Source: Minisyncoccota bacterium
GTDB taxonomy: Bacteria > Patescibacteriota > Minisyncoccia > Phycocordibacterales > UBA1006
Length of the DNA stretch: 5,233 nucleotides
Reading direction: 5' to 3'
Assembly (NCBI GenBank): GCA_021129535.1
Contig: JAJOLB010000014.1
Location: 1-5,233 of the forward strand
The position numbers were made by a program, and so were the translations under genes. The notes below the pieces were generated by a model. It was not told where the DNA came from. It worked only from the letters and a program-made list of their open reading frames with translations, and made no database searches. This document shows, piece by piece, positions 1 through 5,233 of the stretch; positions within the stretch are counted from its first letter, which is position 1, and each line of letters begins with the position of its first letter.

Positions 1-226
1 TGTTCATAATTCAAACTGTTCTGGAACACCTGTAAGATCAGAGACACGATCATGTCATACTAGCACGTATTCATGGAATTATAATTCATGGAACTCATGG
101 GGTTCTTGCTCAAATGGTGAGCAAGAAAGAACACGAAGCGTTAGGTGTGTGAACGATAACACTAATGCTACTGTTCATAATTCAAACTGTTCTGGAACAC
201 CTGTAAGATCAGAGACACGATCATGT
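1..226 (+). repeat. Tandem TSP1-like module with exact 55-bp direct repeat
   Basis: Positions 1-55 and 172-226 are identical over 55 bases. The period is 171 bp, exactly 57 codons, so the repeat stays in frame. Each copy encodes the end of a TSP1-like unit, from VHNSNC to TRSC. The first copy is followed by a full next unit (Trp-rich segment, then RTRSVRC), the second by a Gly/Asp-rich linker into the Fn3-like region. The left copy begins at the window edge, so the identity and the repeat array probably continue upstream. Identity at the DNA level, not only in protein, points to recent duplication or gene conversion. Confidence 0.9.
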
Positions 227-2068
227 GGTGATGGTGGATCAAATGATGATAAACCAGACGCCGATACACGTGATGATGGTGAGGTAACAGCTACAACGGC
301 TGACCTACGAGGGCAAATCAGAATGAATGATTTTAATGATGGTTTAGTATTCTTTGTTTATGATACTGAAGAGGGTGATATTAATGAAGTAGAAAGCTCA
401 TTTGATAATTATGATGAAATCTATGGTATTTCAAAGGTTATCATTGATAATAATAATGGAACTAATGATTGGAAAAGTTATCATCGAGTTGTTGATAACC
501 TAGATACAGGTGAAAGATACTACTATCAAATTTGTGTTGAATATTATGACGGTGGTGATGAAATTAAGTGTGGTGGTGTTGAAAATTTCAGAACATCTGG
601 TGATAACAACAACGATTTACATGTGTATACACGAGATGCAACGAATGTTACAAAAACATCTGCAAAAATATGTGGAAGCTTAACAAATAATGGACAATCA
701 GGTATTCAACGTTGGATGGAATTACGACGAGCAACAAATTCATCATGGAGTATTACCGATGATGGAAAACACACTGATTCAAACGGTGGAAGCTATTGTG
801 ATACAGTAACAGGACTATCGCCAGATACAAAATATTACTATCGAGCATGTAGAACAGTATATACATGTGGTATTGAAAAATATTTTACAACTGATTCAAA
901 TGGACATGTTCCAAGTGGTGATGAGCCAGAGGTAACAACAAATGATGTTCCTTTATACAGTATTAGAGCAAACTCTGCTCTGTTGCCTGGAACATTTATC
1001 TCACATGCTAATACAGCACGGGTATGGTTTAATTATGGATATTCTTCTTCGAATCTTAATAAGACAACAAAGATTTATACAAAATATGGTTCTGGTGGTG
1101 CGTATACGCATAACTTTACAAACCTAAAATCAAATCAACGATATTGTTACCAAGCTGTTATTCAAACAGTTAATGGTAAAAAATATGGAGCTGTAAAATG
1201 TTTCCATACTTTACCAGCACCAAAACCTATAAAACCAAATGTTGTATATATTGCACCTAAACCACAACCTGTAATTACGGTTATAGAGGATGTGAAGCCT
1301 GATATTGATTTATCACGACTTGGGTTAGGATTATCATTAATTCGTTTAGAAATTAATGATAACAAAGAGCAAGTAACAAGCGGTGAAAATCTTACCTATG
1401 AAATTACATGGGAAAACATTTCTGATATTGATTTAGACGATTTGGATTTAAATATCTCAATACCAAATGAGGTTCAAATTCTTTCAAGCTCACGAGGGCG
1501 ATTAGACCAAGACAGAAATTCAGTATTCTATACTATTAACAACTTAGATGCTGGTGAAAATGGGTCTATGACAGTAAACGGTATTGTTAATGATGGACGA
1601 CTTGGAGATGCTTTAACGGCTGATGCAATTATTGCATTCAATAATCCAATTAACGATGCACAAGAAAACGCACAAGATTACGATGTTGATGAATATGTTG
1701 TTCTAACAGCAGTTGGAACAGCGTCAGTATTCGGACTTGCGAATATTACTCTTCTAGGATGGTTAACTATCTTATTGGGACTATTCATTATATTCTTGGT
1801 TGCACGATGGCTATATCTCGAACGAGAAGAGCTACGAGCACAAGCATATGTAAATGGATACGGGCGAACACAACAATATATGGCACCAGTAAATAATCAC
1901 AATGGTTACGTTGCTGCACCACAACATGTTGAGCCAGTTCAAACAACAACGACAACTCATTATGTTGCACCACAACAGCCTGTACAACATGTACCAGATC
2001 AAATTGTGGCACCAATAGAGCATGTTGTAGAAAAACCTACATATCAACCTTATCGACCAAATCGATAA
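2..2068 (+). CDS. Surface-anchored TSP1/Fn3/DUF11-like repeat protein, 5'-truncated
   Basis: The frame is open from the left edge (first whole codon at 2) to TAA at 2066-2068, leaving 688 residues with no N-terminus or signal peptide visible. Numbering from position 2: residues ~1-75 are thrombospondin-type-1-like (WNSWGSC, an RTRSVRC segment, then NSNC and TRSC), with only four Cys per unit against the usual six. Three Fn3-like beta domains follow at ~94-199, 206-297 and 308-404, each ending in a G/N-x-(R/K)-Y-x-Y-type strand and an F-x-T-like strand. After a Pro/Lys linker comes a DUF11-like domain at ~442-564 (NLTYEITWENIS). One hydrophobic helix at ~579-601, followed by ARWLYLERE, suggests N-out/C-in topology. 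The ~85-residue tail is rich in Gln, Pro, His, Val and Thr. The likely role is adhesion or host contact at the cell surface, inferred from domain type only. The domain calls are by eye; the specific function is unknown. Confidence 0.85.
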   Translation, partial: VHNSNCSGTPVRSETRSCHTSTYSWNYNSWNSWGSCSNGEQERTRSVRCVNDNTNATVHNSNCSGTPVRSETRSCGDGGSNDDKPDADTRDDGEVTATTADLRGQIRMNDFNDGLVFFVYDTEEGDINEVESSFDNYDEIYGISKVIIDNNNGTNDWKSYHRVVDNLDTGERYYYQICVEYYDGGDEIKCGGVENFRTSGDNNNDLHVYTRDATNVTKTSAKICGSLTNNGQSGIQRWMELRRATNSSWSITDDGKHTDSNGGSYCDTVTGLSPDTKYYYRACRTVYTCGIEKYFTTDSNGHVPSGDEPEVTTNDVPLYSIRANSALLPGTFISHANTARVWFNYGYSSSNLNKTTKIYTKYGSGGAYTHNFTNLKSNQRYCYQAVIQTVNGKKYGAVKCFHTLPAPKPIKPNVVYIAPKPQPVITVIEDVKPDIDLSRLGLGLSLIRLEINDNKEQVTSGENLTYEITWENISDIDLDDLDLNISIPNEVQILSSSRGRLDQDRNSVFYTINNLDAGENGSMTVNGIVNDGRLGDALTADAIIAFNNPINDAQENAQDYDVDEYVVLTAVGTASVFGLANITLLGWLTILLGLFIIFLVARWLYLEREELRAQAYVNGYGRTQQYMAPVNNHNGYVAAPQHVEPVQTTTTTHYVAPQQPVQHVPDQIVAPIEHVVEKPTYQPYRPNR

Positions 2069-2082
2069 TAGATATATAGTTT

Positions 2083-2112
2083 AATAAAAAAACGCTTTTG
2101 CGTTTTTTTATT
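2083..2112 (+). terminator. Rho-independent terminator after surface-protein gene
   Basis: A perfect 13-bp stem (2083-2095 with 2100-2112) closes a TTTT loop. The top of the stem is ACGC/GCGT and the base is an A7/T7 run followed by further T's. It lies 14 bases after the stop codon at 2066-2068. The A-run on the left and T-run on the right make it symmetrical, so it could also stop transcription from the other side. The GC part is only three pairs, so strength is uncertain. Confidence 0.8.
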
Positions 2113-2121
2113 TTGAAATAT

Positions 2122-2130
2122 TGATATACT
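2122..2130 (+). promoter_or_regulatory. Extended -10 promoter of tsaE, predicted leaderless
   Basis: TGATATACT fits the TGn extended -10 form with hexamer TATACT (2125-2130). The ATG of tsaE begins at 2137, leaving six bases between, so initiation about seven bases after the hexamer would fall on the A of the ATG. No -35 match is seen at the usual distance, where the terminator T-run lies. No Shine-Dalgarno-like sequence precedes the ATG, in keeping with a leaderless message. Confidence 0.6.
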
Positions 2131-2136
2131 TTTTTT

Positions 2137-2571
2137 ATGAAAACTATTATTAAAAATTTAGAGGAGCTAGATGTTTTTACAAAGAAAGTCTTTGAAAAAA
2201 TACAGAAAAAAGATTCAGCAATTATTTTTGCACTCTCAGGTGATTTAGGTGCAGGAAAAACAGCATTGGTAAAATCAGCTGCAAAATATTTTGCTATTTC
2301 TGACAATGTGACAAGTCCAACCTTTGTGATTCAAAAAGAATATGAAATAAAAAATCATGATTTTTTCAAAAAAATGATTCATATTGATGCCTATCGATTA
2401 GAATCTGCCGCAGAATTAGAATATCTAAAATGGAATGAAATTATTTTAGATAATAGAAATATTATTTTTATAGAATGGCCAGAGCAAGTTGCAGGAATAG
2501 ATATGCCGAATGTAGCAAAAATTCATATTGAAATTTTAGATGATGAAATACGGAAGATAACAGTCAGTTAA
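2137..2571 (+). CDS. tsaE: tRNA threonylcarbamoyladenosine biosynthesis ATPase TsaE
   Basis: The 144-residue protein is full-length for the TsaE (YjeE) family. Seen directly: the P-loop GDLGAGKT at residues 35-42 (K41 and T42 for nucleotide and Mg2+), SPTF at 60-63, HIDAYRL at 82-88, and FIEWPE at 111-116 with the conserved Glu-Trp pair. From family knowledge, TsaE is a cytoplasmic ATPase that acts with TsaB and TsaD to transfer the threonylcarbamoyl group made by TsaC onto A37 of ANN-decoding tRNAs; its ATP hydrolysis supports turnover of the complex. No other t6A gene is in the window. The ATG at 2137 is the first in frame and gives a normal family N-terminus. It has no ribosome binding site and sits six bases after an extended -10 element. 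The gene appears monocistronic, flanked by hairpins on both sides. The stop is TAA. Confidence 0.97.
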   Translation: MKTIIKNLEELDVFTKKVFEKIQKKDSAIIFALSGDLGAGKTALVKSAAKYFAISDNVTSPTFVIQKEYEIKNHDFFKKMIHIDAYRLESAAELEYLKWNEIILDNRNIIFIEWPEQVAGIDMPNVAKIHIEILDDEIRKITVS

Positions 2572-2629
2572 TTTTTCTCTTTATAAAACGGCGGCACCTT
2601 TGGTGCCGCCGTTTTATAAAGAGAAAAAT
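2571..2629 (+). terminator. 28-bp perfect stem-loop between tsaE and polA
   Basis: Positions 2571-2598 pair with 2602-2629 with no mismatch, around a TTT loop. The core is GC-rich (CGGCGGCACC/GGTGCCGCCG) and is flanked by AAAA on the left and TTTTAT on the right, which is the form of an intrinsic terminator that could act in both directions. The outer half of the stem (ATTTTTCTCTTTATA and its complement) is AT-rich and extends well beyond what a terminator needs. The stem starts on the last base of the tsaE stop codon (TAA 2569-2571) and ends seven bases before the polA extended -10. Termination is the best reading. The extra length could also protect the tsaE 3' end, serve as an RNase III substrate, or mark a dispersed palindromic repeat. 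Confidence 0.8.
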
Positions 2630-2635
2630 GTTCTG

Positions 2636-2644
2636 TGATACAAT
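2636..2644 (+). promoter_or_regulatory. Extended -10 promoter of polA, predicted leaderless
   Basis: TGATACAAT contains the hexamer TACAAT (2639-2644) preceded by TGA, an extended -10 form. Six bases separate it from the polA ATG at 2651, exactly as at tsaE, so the predicted start of transcription is at or next to the ATG. There is no -35 hexamer at the usual distance; that region lies in the right arm of the 28-bp stem-loop. There is no Shine-Dalgarno sequence before the ATG. Confidence 0.6.
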
Positions 2645-2650
2645 AGAAAT

Positions 2651-5008
2651 ATGACAGAAAAACGAAAAAAATTAGTATTGCTCGACGCTCATGCAATTAT
2701 TCATCGTGCGTATCACGGTATGCCTGACTTTGCGACGCGTGCAGGTGTTCCAACAGGCGCAATTTACGGATTTTCGACTATGGTATTACGTATTATTGAT
2801 GATTTTAATCCTGATTATATTGTTGCCTGCTATGATTTACCTGGACCAACATTCAGACACGAGAGCTATTCTGATTATAAGGGAACACGTTCTAAAACTG
2901 ATGAGGCATTAAAAATGCAATTTGGACCAACACGGGAAGCCTGCGATATTTTTTCTATTCCCATTTATGACGCTGTTGGATTCGAAGCCGACGATGTTTT
3001 AGGGACGATTTGTGAACAGTTAAAGGATGAACCTATTGATATTATTATTGCTTCGGGTGATATGGATACATTACAGTTGGTCGATAAAAAACGTGTTCAA
3101 GTGTTTACGCTAAAACGTGGAAATGATACCGTTATTTATGATGAAGCTGCTGTTATCGAGCGATTTAAATTTGATCCGATTTCAATTATTGACTACAAGG
3201 CTCTGCGTGGTGACGCGTCAGATAATATTCCAGGGATTCGTGGAATTGGTGACAAGGCGGCGACATTAGCAATTTCTGAATTTGGAACCATCGAGAAAAT
3301 GTATGTTGCCCTAGAACAGGATGAACAAAAATTGCTTGATATTGGAATGACAAAACGTATGGTTGGTTTGATTCGTGACGGACAGGAGAATGCAGAATTT
3401 TCAAAGATTCTGGCGACTATTCGATTGGATGTTCCCATGGAATTTAAAATCCCTGAGACTGATTGGCATTCTGCCGTAGATGTCGAGGCAGCATTAACAT
3501 TTTTTGAAAAATACGAATTCCGTGGATTAGCATCACGGCTGCACCGAACCTTTGGAACAACAGCACCTGAAAGAGAAATTGAACCAGAAATCATAGAAGA
3601 AATAAACAACGACGAGTTACAACAAACAGCTATTGCATTGTGTTTGTTGGATTCAGATTTGACTGATGCTGGAATAGAAAAAATTTCTGAATATACAGGA
3701 AATAAATCATTTAAAGAATCCTCAGAACAAATTTTTACAGAATTAAAAACTCTTGAAAAAAGCAATCTCCTCTATGAAGAAATTGAAAAACCATTGTTTC
3801 CTATTGTCCAAGTTATGCAAAAAAATGGTGTATTGATTGATACTGATTTTTTCACGAAACTAGGGAAAAAATATCATACTGAATCATCAAAAATCGAGAA
3901 AAAGATTTTTGAATTATCAGGCGAGGAATTTAACGTAAAATCACCAAAACAATTATCAGAGGTTTTGTTCGTTAAAATGAAACTACCAACAAAAGGTGTT
4001 AAAAAATCAAAAACAGGAACGTACTCTACAAACATTAAAACATTAGAATTACTACGTGATGAACATGACATTATCCAGTACGTTGTTGAGTATCGTGAAT
4101 TGCAAAAATTATTGTCCACCTATATTGATATTATTCCGATCATGGTTGGGGATGATGGACGTCTGCATGCCGAGTTCCTGCAAAATGGAACTGCCACAGG
4201 GCGATTTTCATCACGAAATCCAAACTTACAAAATATCCCAACACGTACAGAATTAGGACGAAAAATTCGTGAGGGATTTGTTGCAGCACCAGGACAAGTT
4301 TTAGTTTCTTTTGATTATTCACAAATTGAATTACGAATCTTGGCATTTTTATCAGGTGATAAAAATTTAATACAAATTTTTAAAGACGGACGAGATATTC
4401 ATACGGCAGTTGCATCACAAATCGCCAATGTTGATGAAAAAGATGTTGATCGTGTTATGCGTAACAAGGCAAAGGCTGTGAACTTTGGAATTTTGTATGG
4501 AATGGGTATTAACTCATTAAAAAAAGCCATGAACAGCGACCGCGAAGAGGCTCAAATGTTCTATAATGGATTTTTTGAAAATTATCCAAAAGCCGCTGCA
4601 TTTTTAGAGGTGACAAAGCAATCAGCACGTGACCAGGGTTACACAGAGACCTTATTCGGACGTAGACGACAGTTCAGGAACATTAACTCGAAACTTGGGT
4701 TTATACGTGCTATGGCGGAACGTATGGCCTTAAACGCACCAATTCAAGGGACATCTGCTGATATTATTAAGTTAGCAATGATTCATGTAGATAATTATAT
4801 TAGGAAGTCAAAATTATCAGCAAAATTGATTCTACAAATTCACGATGAAATGGTGTATGAAATTAACGAAACAGAGGTAGGTGATTTTTCAAAAAATGTT
4901 GTAAAAATTATGGAAGGGGTTTTAGAGAATTCATATTTGAAATATGAATCTGAGGTTCCGTTGATTGTGCATAGTTCGATTGGAAAACATTGGGGAGAAT
5001 TGAAATAG
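2651..5008 (+). CDS. polA: DNA polymerase I with vestigial proofreading domain
   Basis: At 785 residues this is shorter than E. coli Pol I (928) or Taq (832). The 5' nuclease (~1-300) is intact by motif: D12 in LLDAHAI, D62, the YKGTR segment, E112/D114/D115, D137/D139 in GDMD, D188/D191 in GDASDNIPG, and a helix-hairpin-helix at GIRGIGDKAA. Only ~75 residues (~300-375) join it to the polymerase, where the 3'-5' exonuclease domain would be ~190 residues, and no DxE exonuclease motif is seen. The polymerase (~375-785) has TGRFSSRNPNLQNIP (516-530), motif A FDYSQIELR with D555, O-helix R604, K608, F612 and Y616 (E. coli R754, K758, F762, Y766), QGTSAD (699-704) and motif C HDE (731-733). It should therefore polymerise and remove primers or flaps in repair and lagging-strand maturation, without proofreading of its own. 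ATG 2651 is the natural start; the stop is TAG at 5006-5008. Confidence 0.97.
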   Translation: MTEKRKKLVLLDAHAIIHRAYHGMPDFATRAGVPTGAIYGFSTMVLRIIDDFNPDYIVACYDLPGPTFRHESYSDYKGTRSKTDEALKMQFGPTREACDIFSIPIYDAVGFEADDVLGTICEQLKDEPIDIIIASGDMDTLQLVDKKRVQVFTLKRGNDTVIYDEAAVIERFKFDPISIIDYKALRGDASDNIPGIRGIGDKAATLAISEFGTIEKMYVALEQDEQKLLDIGMTKRMVGLIRDGQENAEFSKILATIRLDVPMEFKIPETDWHSAVDVEAALTFFEKYEFRGLASRLHRTFGTTAPEREIEPEIIEEINNDELQQTAIALCLLDSDLTDAGIEKISEYTGNKSFKESSEQIFTELKTLEKSNLLYEEIEKPLFPIVQVMQKNGVLIDTDFFTKLGKKYHTESSKIEKKIFELSGEEFNVKSPKQLSEVLFVKMKLPTKGVKKSKTGTYSTNIKTLELLRDEHDIIQYVVEYRELQKLLSTYIDIIPIMVGDDGRLHAEFLQNGTATGRFSSRNPNLQNIPTRTELGRKIREGFVAAPGQVLVSFDYSQIELRILAFLSGDKNLIQIFKDGRDIHTAVASQIANVDEKDVDRVMRNKAKAVNFGILYGMGINSLKKAMNSDREEAQMFYNGFFENYPKAAAFLEVTKQSARDQGYTETLFGRRRQFRNINSKLGFIRAMAERMALNAPIQGTSADIIKLAMIHVDNYIRKSKLSAKLILQIHDEMVYEINETEVGDFSKNVVKIMEGVLENSYLKYESEVPLIVHSSIGKHWGELK

Positions 5009-5010
5009 TT

Positions 5011-5048
5011 ACAAAGCGAGAAATTCGTCTCTTTCTCTCTTTGTTTTT
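5011..5048 (+). terminator. Probable terminator after polA
   Basis: Two bases after the polA stop, 5011-5023 pairs with 5032-5044 in a 13-bp stem with one C-T mismatch and an 8-base loop. A T-run (5044-5048) follows directly, and the area is rich in T and C. The stem is AT-rich and weaker than the hairpins before tsaE and polA, so the call is less certain. Confidence 0.55.
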
Positions 5049-5125
5049 CTCCTGTGTGTTTATTATTTAATACAATGTATGTTACACATAATAAATTAAA
5101 ACTGTATAAAAACTAAAGAATATAT

Positions 5126-5153
5126 TTGACAAATAATCAAATTCGTGTATCAT
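5126..5153 (+). promoter_or_regulatory. Sigma70-type promoter reading towards the right edge
   Basis: TTGACA (5126-5131) is a perfect -35 hexamer, followed by a 16-base spacer and TATCAT (5148-5153), five of six matches to TATAAT, with TG directly before it. Transcription would begin near 5160. Unlike the promoters of tsaE and polA it has a clear -35, so it may be stronger. It must serve something that starts near or beyond the right edge, since no full gene follows within the window. Confidence 0.6.
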
Positions 5154-5233
5154 AAAATATGAAAAATAAATTCATATCCATGGAGTGAGAGACCATATAA
5201 AAAAACCGAAAAAAATAAAAAATTAAATATCAT
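5154..5233 (+). other. Start of a rightward transcript, no full gene visible
   Basis: This AT-rich stretch follows the promoter at 5126-5153. An ATG at 5159, five bases after the -10 hexamer, opens only nine codons (MKNKFISME) before TGA at 5186-5188. A GGAG lies at 5182-5185, but no ATG, GTG or TTG follows at a suitable distance with a frame that stays open. The stretch could be an untranslated leader, a leader peptide, the start of a small RNA, or the 5' end of a gene whose frame is broken. Nothing here decides between these. Confidence 0.3.

Noticed and set aside
149..151. GTG at 149 as the start of the surface-protein gene
   Set aside because: The same frame is open to the left edge and encodes the preceding TSP1-like unit, so the GTG lies inside a repeat and is an internal Val codon.
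1..226. Direct repeats as a possible CRISPR array
   Set aside because: There are only two copies, 55 bp long, at an in-frame 171-bp period inside a coding region. The intervening sequence encodes the rest of a protein module.
1788..2047. Overlapping minus-strand frames opposite the surface-protein tail
   Set aside because: Low-complexity CAA/CCA/GTT codons on the + strand leave the reverse frames free of stops. The translations are biased and no start signals are seen.
2628..2654. Eight-codon frame (MFCDTIEI) whose TGA overlaps the polA ATG as ATGA
   Set aside because: It looks like translational coupling, but it starts in the stem-loop and spans the polA -10 element. Under the favoured promoter it would not be transcribed, and a chance overlap is more likely.
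3193..3765. 190-codon open frame on the minus strand inside polA
   Set aside because: It lies opposite strongly conserved polA coding sequence, its Ser/Asn-rich translation resembles no family I know, and no promoter or ribosome binding site stands out. It is a shadow frame.
2..5008. Recoding of UGA as Gly (code 25), as in some candidate-phylum bacteria
   Set aside because: More than 1,600 codons in three genes contain no in-frame TGA and Gly is encoded by GGN throughout, so the standard bacterial code fits.
5078..5090. Small inverted repeat TATGT-TAC-ACATA as an operator
   Set aside because: Five-base arms in an AT-rich spacer are expected by chance, and it lies well upstream of the only good promoter there.

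Overview
The window looks like a piece of an AT-rich bacterial chromosome, most probably from the Candidate Phyla Radiation (Patescibacteria, Parcubacteria-like). This is an inference. It rests on the AT-rich composition, a large cell-surface protein built from thrombospondin-type-1-like and fibronectin-III-like modules, a short DNA polymerase I with almost no proofreading domain, and genes without Shine-Dalgarno sequences. No marker gene here fixes the lineage. The three main reading frames contain no internal TGA, which argues against the UGA=Gly code of Gracilibacteria/Absconditabacteria.

Layout, all on the + strand. (1) Positions 2-2068 hold the 3' part of a surface-protein gene that is open at the left edge. 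It encodes TSP1-like repeats (with an exact 55-bp duplication at a 171-bp period), three Fn3-like domains, a DUF11-like domain, one transmembrane helix and a Gln/Pro/His-rich tail. (2) A 13-bp hairpin terminator at 2083-2112 ends that unit. (3) tsaE (2137-2571) encodes the ATPase of the tRNA t6A37 machinery. (4) A perfect 28-bp stem-loop (2571-2629) starts on the last base of the tsaE stop codon. (5) polA (2651-5008) encodes a 785-residue DNA polymerase I. (6) A weaker hairpin and T-run (5011-5048) follow polA. The last ~185 bp are AT-rich and non-coding, with a good sigma70-type promoter (5126-5153) pointing to the right, presumably towards a gene outside the window.

The genes appear to be separate transcription units. 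Each is preceded by a hairpin, and tsaE and polA each have an extended -10 element (TGATATACT and TGATACAAT) ending exactly six bases before the ATG. This predicts transcription starting at, or within a base or two of, the start codon, so leaderless mRNAs. The genes do not form one pathway: tsaE (tRNA modification) and polA (repair and replication) are housekeeping genes, and the first gene encodes a cell-envelope protein. I see no convincing new multi-gene system. The most distinctive signals are the repeated hairpin / extended -10 / leaderless-ATG arrangement, the 28-bp palindrome, the duplicated TSP1 module, and the loss of the proofreading domain from Pol I.
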